Assembly: GCA_947561715.1 (NCBI GenBank)
Contig: OX387197.1
Coordinates: 14,133,001 to 14,197,000, forward strand
Length of the DNA stretch: 64,000 bases
Direction: 5' to 3'
Source: Ascidia mentula
Lineage: Eukaryota; Chordata; Ascidiacea; Phlebobranchia; Ascidiidae
Shown here: positions 1 through 8,476 of the stretch, piece by piece
Numbering within the stretch: position 1 is the first letter of the stretch
How the letters are laid out: each line of letters opens with the position of its first letter
Program-made: the position numbers and the translations under genes
Notes under the pieces: model-generated
The model's database searches: none
Seen by the model: only the letters and a program-made list of their open reading frames with translations
What the model was told of the DNA's origin: nothing

Positions 1-78
1 ACGATGGGGAATGTGGTTTGGTCAAAACGCAAGAAGAGTTTTCTTCCAAAACCTTCTGCAAGGAAAAGCTTCTATTAG
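1..78 (+). CDS. 3' end of array gene, copy 0 (partial, last 25 residues)
   Basis: Only the C-terminal end of the last exon is in the window. It begins within a Thr codon, carries Trp at the position equivalent to residue 449, then the basic KRKK stretch, and ends at a TAG at 76-78. It is identical to the ends of most full copies. Its promoter and first seven exons lie outside the window to the left. Confidence 0.6.
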   Translation, partial: TMGNVVWSKRKKSFLPKPSARKSFY

Positions 79-201
79 GAATTCAAAACGGGAAAATAGA
101 AACTGAACGTTTCCGCTTTACCTTTCTAATAGTGCCAAGGCAGTAGCAGCTATATGTCGATTCAATTGTTCAAAAAAAATTTCGCTCGATTTTGCAATGT
201 G

Positions 202-207
202 AATAAA
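202..207 (+). terminator. Poly(A) signal AATAAA, gene copy 0
   Basis: A canonical AATAAA starts 124 nt after the end of the TAG stop and is followed at once by a GT-rich stretch (tagtgtgtattttg), the usual downstream element for cleavage and polyadenylation. This is the first clear signal after the stop and fits a short 3' UTR. Confidence 0.6.
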
Positions 208-1161
208 TTAGTGTGTATTTTGCAAAGTCGTTTGAATCGATGCACTATAACAGTCAATCTCCGCTGACCTATAAGGGCAATTGCGATATCCAAATTCAAT
301 CCTACCTCTCTCCGGCTGGGATACACTGTAGAAAGGAGTTGAATCAATTGGAGAGAGGTGTGTAATAGACATGTATTGGACGACCCCGCAAAAAAAACAA
401 GGTTTTAGGAGTCACGCGTGAAAGGTGGTTACTTTAATGTTGAAATAGGTGCACTTTTATTTTAGAGATTATTGTAAATGTCTAAAATCTGCACTCCTCC
501 TGGTGATAATTGCAAAACCCGACTTCAACTGAAGAATATTAAAAGTTTCTCTTGCAGTTAAAGATATAAAGAATCCAGTATTTCGGACGAATTTTTTTGC
601 ATCAAATCCAAACAGTCAAACATTGCTAAACTCCGACTCCATTCACTCATGGACTTCGGTTTCTGTACAACTCTGACGCTAACGCGAGGCCATCCAAGAA
701 TATGTTTGAATTTTTCGACGTTGGGACCAGTTTGATTGTCCAAGTTTTGACACCAAAAAGCATAAAATTTGACTTTGCAGAAAAAGCAACCTTCGGGTCA
801 CAGACCGGCGCCATTTATTGCAACACCATTTCAATAATGCATGACAAAGCAAATAACACATGTGTATGAAAAAGTCATTCAAAATCGTAGATAACTAAGT
901 AGCTTTCAGGGAACTTTTGTGATGGGTCTTCTATACTTTGACGTGAAAGGTCTAAAAACCTTCCAAAAAGGCCCAAAACAATCTTTACATGGTCATCCAC
1001 TGTCATGAAAAAGGCCTGCCAGTTTGGGTTTCCTGAAAAACAACAACAAAGCATTGACATTAGTACAACTGGAATAATCAATGCACACAGCAGTCGGATC
1101 ATTCCATGTTGAATCACCAAAAAATGACCTTCTATACCCTTACACTTAAAAAGTACAGTGG

Positions 1162-1562
1162 CACAGTCACACATGCCAAATTTTGTTTTTAAAGGTGATA
1201 TTGCAAGGAAATTAAATATACCCCTTCCAACTGTTTGATAAGTTTCAGTTATGAGATGGACCTAAAAATTGAACATCTGATAACCCCCGCACCACGCCCG
1301 ACAAGGTGTATTTCGGGGTCATAAAAAAGATCAATAGGTCATTGCAATAAGGAAACAAAAAGTTAAAAACTAATTACAGATATAGGATCTGTGTTCAATT
1401 CCTTTTCAACCAACACCAATGTTATCAAAATTAACCCAGTAGTTTTCAAAATACAGGGGTTTAAAAATCCCAATTTCGACCAAAAAGGAAAGTTTGAGAG
1501 AAAGTTTGATAACTCCCAAACTACTTTTCACATTGGACTGAAATTTGGCATGTGTGGCTGTG
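1162..1562. repeat. 22-bp inverted repeat pair in the spacer
   Basis: The arms are 1162-1183 and 1541-1562. They match as reverse complements with one mismatch in 22 (core aaatttggcatgtgtg) and are separated by about 357 bp. Similarity outside the arms fades quickly. They could be two opposed copies of a dispersed short repeat or the remnant ends of a small transposon; no target-site duplication was found. The pair is repeated in every complete unit. Confidence 0.5.
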
Positions 1563-2802
1563 TACTCACCCAAAACAGATTACAATGTCTCATAATATGC
1601 GTTATGGCTTTGCTGCTTTAAAAAACACCTAAAACCGTGAAAATGAAAATGTTTTGCCATTTTTGTTAAACTTTGCATAGTTTCTCTACATATAGATGTT
1701 TATAAAAATTTCCTACAGGATGTTTTGTATCTAGTGTTCTCATTTATTCTGTATGTTTGCAGTCATCTTCCGCATTTGCAAACATTTTAGTAGGGCTTTT
1801 TATTGATTGTATTGTTACGAGAGTGATAGTTAAACATTTACTTTTAATATAAATCTCATTGCCAGCAATTTTCGGACAAACATACTATCGGCACTATGTT
1901 TATCGAAAACATACAGTTTCGAAGCATTCAATGCATGGAAGGTAATCATGCAGCAAATGTCCTTTCATAAGATGAGAAAGATCTTTCCTAGAAATTCACC
2001 AACAATGCAGCATGATTTTGAAAATTATATGACTTATGCTGATGATCAGTTTTTCTCCAGATTGAAATCTCAAATCCGCAGTGTTAGAGCCAATCTGTTT
2101 TTATAATTGAGTGCACTTTTTTTAGTAGATCTTACACGTCGTATAGATAAATGCAATTACTGCCAAAAACATTCTGTTGTCAAAGATATTACCTTACCGT
2201 TGTCTCAGTATTTCATTGTCACTGCGGCACACCATAAAACCACTTGAACACAAAATATGGCTGCATTTCATCGAGTTAAAACATTTTCAATCTAATTTCC
2301 TTTCAAAAGTTTACCATTAAGGCACAGAGTATGACTTTACGAACTATTCAAATCACAGTTGTGGGACTGTACTTGCGTCCAGCAGTACAGCAGTAGGCTA
2401 CTGCAGACTCCAGGCTCTTATTGGCATGTGCAATCAAGCGTAACTTTGTGCGTTTTTTTTAACACACGCTTTAAGAAACTATAACGGGTGCATCACATTC
2501 TGCGTCAATTTGCCTTCTTTTATCAGCAGTTGGGATTACTGACTGATTTCATTTTTGAATCAATTAAATCCCCTGGATATTTCTTTTCATTTAATTATAC
2601 TCTGCCACAGTAAGAACTGTCGAGCTTTGCCATTTTTTTCCATGTTTCTCTTGCTTACGCGCCACATGTTGGGATACCAAATAGAAAGTGGTCAAACCAA
2701 GCAGCAAACTTGATTACGAGATATAAACAAACACTTTGCCTGTGTGCACGCACAAAAATCATAAATGCAAACTGAGGGAAAGAAGAAACAAAGACAAGTC
2801 TA

Positions 2803-2810
2803 TGACGTCA
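2803..2810 (+). promoter_or_regulatory. CRE palindrome TGACGTCA, promoter of gene copy 1
   Basis: A full 8-bp cAMP-response element lies 121 bp upstream of the predicted start codon. It is the binding site of CREB/CREM/ATF bZIP factors. Just downstream are an E-box-like CAGCTG and a short upstream ORF. No convincing TATA box sits at the right spacing; TATAAAC at 2722-2728 is upstream of the CRE and is probably not the core promoter. Half-sites (CGTCA) recur in introns 4 and 7. Transcription start and actual factor binding are inferred. Confidence 0.5.
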
Positions 2811-2829
2811 CATTGCTCTCATTAATCCC

Positions 2830-2886
2830 ATGGCAGCTGGCAGTCTAGCAAGCAATTTTTGCTACTTTTTTGTTGTTGATCGCTAA
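2830..2886 (+). CDS. Upstream ORF, 18 codons, in the leader of gene copy 1
   Basis: An ATG in good context (cccATGG) opens an 18-residue frame starting MAAGSLASNF and ending at TAA (2884-2886), 37 nt before the main ATG. It is intact in all complete units and at the right edge (63918-63974); unit 5 has a single Ala-to-Val change. If the transcript begins upstream of it, it would reduce translation of the main ORF. Whether it lies inside the mRNA depends on the unknown transcription start. Confidence 0.3.
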   Translation: MAAGSLASNFCYFFVVDR

Positions 2887-2923
2887 AGAAGTTTGAATTT
2901 TACGGAGTATTTTATCACTGGAA

Positions 2924-5630
2924 ATGGCTTTATTTTGCTTCGGTACAGGTTTCTGCCTGTCAGTAAAAAGGTGAGAGATTTGCATACCGATGTTTTAATT
3001 GCTGTGCTTGTAATATTATAGGGGACATTTATTTGTATGACATATTGAGTTGATACGCAAATTGTTGGCCCCTTTAATTTCAAGCAGTTACGTGCTCGAA
3101 TAAGTATTGTCTTTTGCAGGGCTTGGAAAACCGTGTCGTCGCCTGTACTTGGAAAAGTAAGTCTCATATACTTAATGACTGTGGATTTTAACCCCGCAAA
3201 GGCCTTCAAATTTCTGTGAATACATAATGTTGTGTTCGTTACAACTTCACAAAAAATCTCAATGTAGCAAGTCATGCTCATTCTTGAGTCGTTCATATTT
3301 GAGGTTGCATGCCACCGACAACCCTGCTTATTGGTCATTGTGAAACATCAGTTTCTGTTTTATTTTTTTAATTCGAATGGTTTATCTTTAGAAAACCAGG
3401 TTTGGAGGTGCGACTATCGCGACTGGTAGTGGTCTTCCCAAATGTCGTGTTATCGGTAAGCGTCGGGTGCAACATATCGCATGAACATTGTAAAATCACT
3501 ATGACGTCGTTGTATAGATTTTAAGTTGGAGAACACGAAAAGTTTTGGAAATCGGGAAGCCAGATGCAAGCGGAAGACTTCAAATGCACGTGGTAAGCTC
3601 GGAACGTAGCAAATATCGGTTAAATCAAATTGACTGAATTGAAGGCCGCATACCTGTGTTTCTATTAAAATACGTTTCGCCGGCGGGAAATGCCCACTTT
3701 GTAGTCCTCTGGCGGCACAATATAAAGAGGACGTCACAAAGGAAAGTTTTTCATAATTGTTTGTTGCTGTGTGCTCTGCAATGTACCAAATTAGAGGCCC
3801 ATTAATGAGTCACCAGCCCTAGGAACTGTTTAAACAGAGGATTTTTGGATTTGATTGCCATGCAGGTGCTTATACCGAGTTTTGTTTTACAGGCCAGGTT
3901 GTATCGCAACGATGCGAAAATACACTCCACATCCCGGCGGTTTGGAAGCAACCTTTACCATTGAAGATCTCGATGGTGGTTTTCTTGCAGACCGGACGTG
4001 TATCCCGAAACCCGGCCAAGTTTATTACACCAGAGGTTTTCGGCGAGACAATTTTTGGGATCTTGTCGTTGATCATTAGGTCGCTGGGCCGATGTGGTGA
4101 TGTTGAAAAAGCTGATTGTTGGGCACTAAAACCCGGTGACGGCCCACCAGTCGCTGTTTCTCTTCAAGACAACAACATCATTGACTCGGGGCGACATACA
4201 AAATTATCACCAAGCAAACTCGGCCGCTCCCCTATTACAACAACCTGTTACCCATCTAGCGTAAAGGCTACCAAGTCTTCAGGGTACAAACAACTCAGTC
4301 CACGTGGTTTGATGGAAATCATCAATAGGGTTGGAAACGACTCGAATAATGGCGTGGACGAAGATTACGTGCCATGTGGAGGTCCAACAGAAGCGGATTG
4401 GCTGGAGTATTACAAGGCAGAAAAAGCTGCGCAACGTTCTCACTCCATGCAAAATCTTCGTCGAAAAGTAAAGGAATTTCCTGATCGGTTGATGCACAGT
4501 CACAAAACAGTCGTTCATTTTATCAGGTACCTCGATTGGGGAAACGTAAACAGCATGGCGACGTAACCGGCAAAACACTTGAGAATGGAAAGACTCCAAA
4601 TATCTCCGTCACGTTCGGTAAGCCATAAGCATGGAGGATAATTGTTTGTGTTTTTGCGATGGTAATAAAATTGACCCATTAGCTGCCGTGTTGGCAAAGA
4701 ACAAAATATAACGTCACCGGCGACCTACGGTAAGTTCGAAATTAGAGATAAGGAATAAAAGTGGAATGTACACTTGCTCAAAAATTTCGCTAACGGACGC
4801 ATATCGCTATTTCTATGAAAATCAGTTTCGGTGGTGGGAAATGCCCAACCGTGTAGACCTCTGTCACAATGGAATGAGTACGTCACAGAGCAAACCAGCA
4901 ATGCATGGGGGTCAATTTGACGGTTGAATGAGCGCATATGCGTGTGCTGTGTCATAGCGAACTTTAGGGTGTTTGGGGTAGTTTTAGTGGGGTTTTGGGC
5001 TATTTCAATCAGGTAGTACTTGGTGGTGGGAAACAAGCGGAAGAGTCGTCAGGTGCATTAGGTCACAGGGCCTTGTAAACAGGATTTCTGCAATTTAATA
5101 CACATGTAGGTCCTAAAGTTTTAACCACTGTTTGATACTTTACAGGACAAGTTGTTTCGTCTCCAAATCGAAAACTCGGCCGCTCCCCGATTACAACCAG
5201 TTACACATATGGCGTGAAGACCATGGCGTCTAAACACCTCAGTCCACGCAGTTTGATTGAAATCATCGACAGAGTCGGAAACGAGTCACTCAATGAGGCG
5301 GACGAAGATTACGTACCAGGCCAAGGTCCAACCGAAGAGGATTGGTTGGAATATTACAAGGCAGAAAAAGGTCTGCACTCCTCAAACAACAGAATCGTGG
5401 AGTTGCCGGAAAATAAGTCGATGTTAGAAGGTAATGGAGATGCGCAGAGTCGCACTGAAAGAAGTGTCCGTTTCAAGCTGCCTTCAGGACAAATTGTAAG
5501 CCCTTGCAAGTCTAATTCCCTTCAAGGCTATCATGTCCAGTTTGGCATTAACACGATGGGGAATGTGGTTTGGTCAAAACGCAAGAAGAGTTTTCTTCCA
5601 AAACCTTCTGCAAGGAAAAGCTTCTATTAG
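2924..5630 (+). CDS. Array gene copy 1: unrecognised 8-exon protein, 467 aa, duplicated module
   Basis: Predicted exons are 2924-2970, 3120-3156, 3392-3455, 3518-3592, 3893-4467, 4527-4617, 4700-4729 and 5146-5630. All introns are GT-AG and all phases agree, giving 1404 nt. The start ATG has context gaaATGG and an in-frame TGA 27 bp upstream (2894-2896). No known family is recognised. Residues 1-74 come from four small exons and are basic around 62-69. Residues 183-252 (KLGRSPITT, LSPR, DEDYVP, then GPTEADWLEYYKAEK) recur at 316-381 with moderate divergence. Residues 80-182 have no counterpart in the second half. The C-terminus is basic, with KRKK at 451-454, a possible nuclear signal. SP dipeptides in both modules could be proline-directed kinase sites (inference). 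If the 59-nt intron 5 is retained, translation ends at 4566 after the first module. Weakest points: the exon 7 acceptor and the insert region of exon 5. Variant state: Ser23, Met333, Trp449. Confidence 0.6.
3120..4467 (+). repeat. Proximal half of intragenic duplication (exons 2-5)
   Basis: This block resembles 4527-5400. Exons 2-3 (PVLGK, then GG...T.G.G.P...V.G) resemble exon 6 (PRLGK, then a similar Gly/Thr-rich run). Intron 4 at 3659-3740 resembles intron 7 at 4811-4890 over about 80 bp, including a shared cgggaaatgccca-type core and a CGTCAC. Exon 5 shares both its first codons (GQVVS) and its module with exon 8. Preserved exon order and intron similarity indicate a genomic tandem duplication rather than convergence. 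The proximal exon 5 carries about 100 extra codons after GQVVS. Confidence 0.7.
4527..5630 (+). repeat. Distal half of intragenic duplication (exons 6-8)
   Basis: This is the partner of the proximal block. Here exons 2 and 3 appear as one fused exon, exon 7 is a shortened relative of exon 4, and exon 8 lacks the 100-codon insert but carries a long C-terminal extension (residues about 382-467) absent from exon 5. Differences within the shared module are mostly synonymous in its best conserved part, which supports protein-level selection since the duplication. Confidence 0.65.
4967..4999 (+). other. G-run cluster in intron 7 (possible G-quadruplex)
   Basis: Four runs of three or four G lie on the sense strand at 4967-4969, 4975-4978, 4989-4992 and 4997-4999, with loops of 5, 10 and 4 nt. 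One loop is longer than ideal, so stability is uncertain. Being in an intron on the transcribed-sense strand, it could form in pre-mRNA. It is present in every unit. Confidence 0.35.
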
Positions 5631-5753
5631 GAATTCAAAACGGGAAAATAGAAACTGAACGTTTCCGCTTTACCTTTCTAATAGTGCCAAGGCAGTAGCA
5701 GCTATATGTCGATTCAATTGTTCAAAAAAAATTTCGCTCGATTTTGCAATGTG

Positions 5754-5759
5754 AATAAA
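5754..5759 (+). terminator. Poly(A) signal, gene copy 1
   Basis: AATAAA 124 nt after the TAG at 5628-5630, followed by a GT-rich element. Confidence 0.6.
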
Positions 5760-8355
5760 TTAGTGTGTATTTTGCAAAGTCGTTTGAATCGATGCACTAT
5801 AACAGTCAATCTCCGCTGACCTATAAGGGCAATTGCGATATCCAAATTCAATCCTACCTCTCTCCGGCTGGGATACACTGTAGAAAGGAGTTGAATCAAT
5901 TGGAGAGAGGTGTGTAATAGACATGTATTGGACGACCCCGCAAAAAAAACAAGGTTTTAGGAGTCACGCGTGAAAGGTGGTTACTTTAATGTTGAAATAG
6001 GTGCACTTTTATTTTAGAGATTATTGTAAATGTCTAAAATCTGCACTCCTCCTGGTGATAATTGCAAAACCCGACTTCAACTGAAGAATATTAAAAGTTT
6101 CTCTTGCAGTTAAAGATATAAAGAATCCAGTATTTCGGACGAATTTTTTTGCATCAAATCCAAACAGTCAAACATTGCTAAACTCCGACTCCATTCACTC
6201 GTGGACTTCGGTTTCTGTACAACTCTGACGCTAACGCGAGGCCATCCAAGAATATGTTTGAATTTTTCGACGTTGGGACCAGTTTGATTGTCCAAGTTTT
6301 GACACCAAAAAGCATAAAATTTGACTTTGCAGAAAAAGCAACCTTCGGGTCACAGACCGGCGCCATTTATTGCAACACCATTTCAATAATGCATGACAAA
6401 GCAAATAACACATGTGTATGAAAAAGTCATTCAAAATCGTAGATAACTAAGTAGCTTTCAGGGAACTTTTGTGATGGGTCTTCTATACTTTGACGTGAAA
6501 GGTCTAAAAACCTTCCAAAAAGGCCCAAAACAATCTTTACATGGTCATCCACTGTCATGAAAAAGGCCTGCCAGTTTGGGTTTCCTGAAAAACAACAACA
6601 AAGCATTGACATTAGTACAACTGGAATAATCAATGCACACAGCAGTCGGATCATTCCATGTTGAATCACCAAAAAATGACCTTCTATACCCTTACACTTA
6701 AAAAGTACAGTGGCACAGTCACACATGCCAAATTTTGTTTTTAAAGGTGATATTGCAAGGAAATTAAATATACCCCTTCCAACTGTTTGATAAGTTTCAG
6801 TTATGAGATGGACCTAAAAATTGAACATCTGATAACCCCCGCACCACGCCCGACAAGGTGTATTTCGGGGTCATAAAAAAGATCAATAGGTCATTGCAAT
6901 AAGGAAACAAAAAGTTAAAAACTAATTACAGATATAGGATCTGTGTTCAATTCCTTTTCAACCAACACCAATGTTATCAAAATTAACCCAGTAGTTTTCA
7001 AAATACAGGGGTTTAAAAATCCCAATTTCGACCAAAAAGGAAAGTTTGAGAGAAAGTTTGATAACTCCCAAACTACTTTTCACATTGGACTGAAATTTGG
7101 CATGTGTGGCTGTGTACTCACCCAAAACAGATTACAATGTCTCATAATATGCGTTATGGCTTTGCTGCTTTAAAAAACACCTAAAACCGTGAAAATGAAA
7201 ATGTTTTGCCATTTTTGTTAAACTTTGCATAGTTTCTCTACATATAGATGTTTATAAAATATTTCCTACAGGATTTTTTGTATCTAGTGTTCTCATTTAT
7301 TCTGTATGTTTGCAGTCATCTTCCGCATTTGCAAACATTTTAGTAGGGCTTTTTATTGATTGTATTGTTACGAGAGTGATAGTTAAACATTTACTTTTAA
7401 TATAAATCTCATTGCCAGCAATTTTCGGACAAACATACTATCGGCACTATGTTTATCGAAAACATACAGTTTCGAAGCATTCAATGCATGGAAGGTAATC
7501 ATGCAGCAAATGTCCTTTCATAAGATGAGAAAGATCTTTCCTAGAAATTCACCAACAATGCAGCATGATTTTGAAAATTATATGACTTATGCTGATGATC
7601 AGTTTTTCTCCAGATTGAAATCTCAAATCCGCAGTGTTAGAGCCAATCTGTTTTTATAATTGAGTGCACTTTTTTTAGTAGATCTTACACGTCGTATAGA
7701 TAAATGCAATTACTGCCAAAAACATTCTGTTGTCAAAGATATTACCTTACCGTTGTCTCAGTATTTCATTGTCACTGCGGCACACCATAAAACCACTTGA
7801 ACACAAAATATGGCTGCATTTCATCGAGTTAAAACATTTTCAATCTAATTTCCTTTCAAAAGTTTACCATTAAGGCACAGAGTATGACTTTACGAACTAT
7901 TCAAATCACAGTTGTGGGACTGTACTTGCGTCCAGCAGTACAGCAGTAGGCTACTGCAGACTCCAGGCTCTTATTGGCATGTGCAATCAAGCGTAACTTT
8001 GTGCGTTTTTTTTAACACACGCTTTAAGAAACTATAACGGGTGCATCACATTCTGCGTCAATTTGCCTTCTTTTATCAGCAGTTGGGATTACTGACTGAT
8101 TTCATTTTTGAATCAATTAAATCCCCTGGATATTTCTTTTCATTTAATTATACTCTGCCACAGTAAGAACTGTCGAGCTTTGCCATTTTTTTCCATGTTT
8201 CTCTTGCTTACGCGCCACATGTTGGGATACCAAATAGAAAGTGGTCAAACCAAGCAGCAAACTTGATTACGAGATATAAACAAACACTTTGCCTGTGTGC
8301 ACGCACAAAAATCATAAATGCAAACTGAGGGAAAGAAGAAACAAAGACAAGTCTA

Positions 8356-8363
8356 TGACGTCA
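8356..8363 (+). promoter_or_regulatory. CRE, promoter of gene copy 2
   Basis: TGACGTCA 121 bp upstream of the ATG at 8477; upstream ORF at 8383-8439 intact. Confidence 0.5.
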
Positions 8364-8476
8364 CATTGCTCTCATTAATCCCATGGCAGCTGGCAGTCTA
8401 GCAAGCAATTTTTGCTACTTTTTTGTTGTTGATCGCTAAAGAAGTTTGAATTTTACGGAGTATTTTATCACTGGAA

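Larger units (their letters stand above)
79..2802. other. Non-coding spacer of the unit (about 2.7 kb)
   Basis: No ORF here shows recognisable domains, codon constraint or plausible splice structure; the longest are a 99-residue minus-strand frame (875-1174) and a 76-residue plus-strand frame (1391-1621), both low-complexity or hydrophobic. It contains the poly(A) signal at 202-207, a 22-bp inverted repeat (1162-1183 and 1541-1562), two overlapping small hairpins near 2360-2410 and a T8 run near 2453-2460. Equivalent spacers are 5631-8355, 11184-13907, 16736-19459, 22288-25010, 27853-30576, 33405-36128, 38957-41681, 44510-47233, 50062-52786, 55615-58338 and 61167-63890. They are almost as alike between units as the genes, so homogenisation covers the whole unit. 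A non-coding RNA or an old decayed transposon cannot be excluded. Confidence 0.7.
1..5552 (+). repeat. Array unit 1
   Basis: Reference unit for the variant sites used below (positions in this unit): 649 A, 1296 G, short form at 1704-1722, 3140 C, 4494 G, 5006 C, 5063 T, 5130 G, 5224 T. This combination is the same as in unit 7. Confidence 0.97.

Noticed and set aside
875-1174. 99-residue minus-strand frame in the spacer (and its ten copies)
   Set aside because: No recognisable domain, a Cys/Leu-rich composition expected from AT-rich non-coding DNA, and no independent sign of coding constraint; repeated only because the unit repeats.
1391-1621. 76-residue plus-strand frame in the spacer
   Set aside because: Starts at a non-ATG codon, low-complexity Asn/Phe/Lys composition, and overlaps the inverted-repeat arm.
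2722-2728. TATAAAC as a TATA box
   Set aside because: It is about 75 bp upstream of the CRE and about 200 bp from the start codon, an unlikely position for the core promoter.
2883-3338. 151-residue minus-strand frame
   Set aside because: Antisense shadow of exons 1-2 and introns 1-2; the plus strand has splice sites and a coherent frame here.
3855-4079. 74-residue plus-strand frame overlapping exon 5
   Set aside because: It conflicts in phase with the exon 4 donor, and the homologous exon 8 uses the other frame from its start; kept only as an uncertainty in the findings.
4279-4599. 106-residue minus-strand frame
   Set aside because: Antisense shadow of exons 5 and 6.
4725-5036. 103-residue minus-strand frame
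   Set aside because: Lies over intron 7; no domain and no supporting signals.
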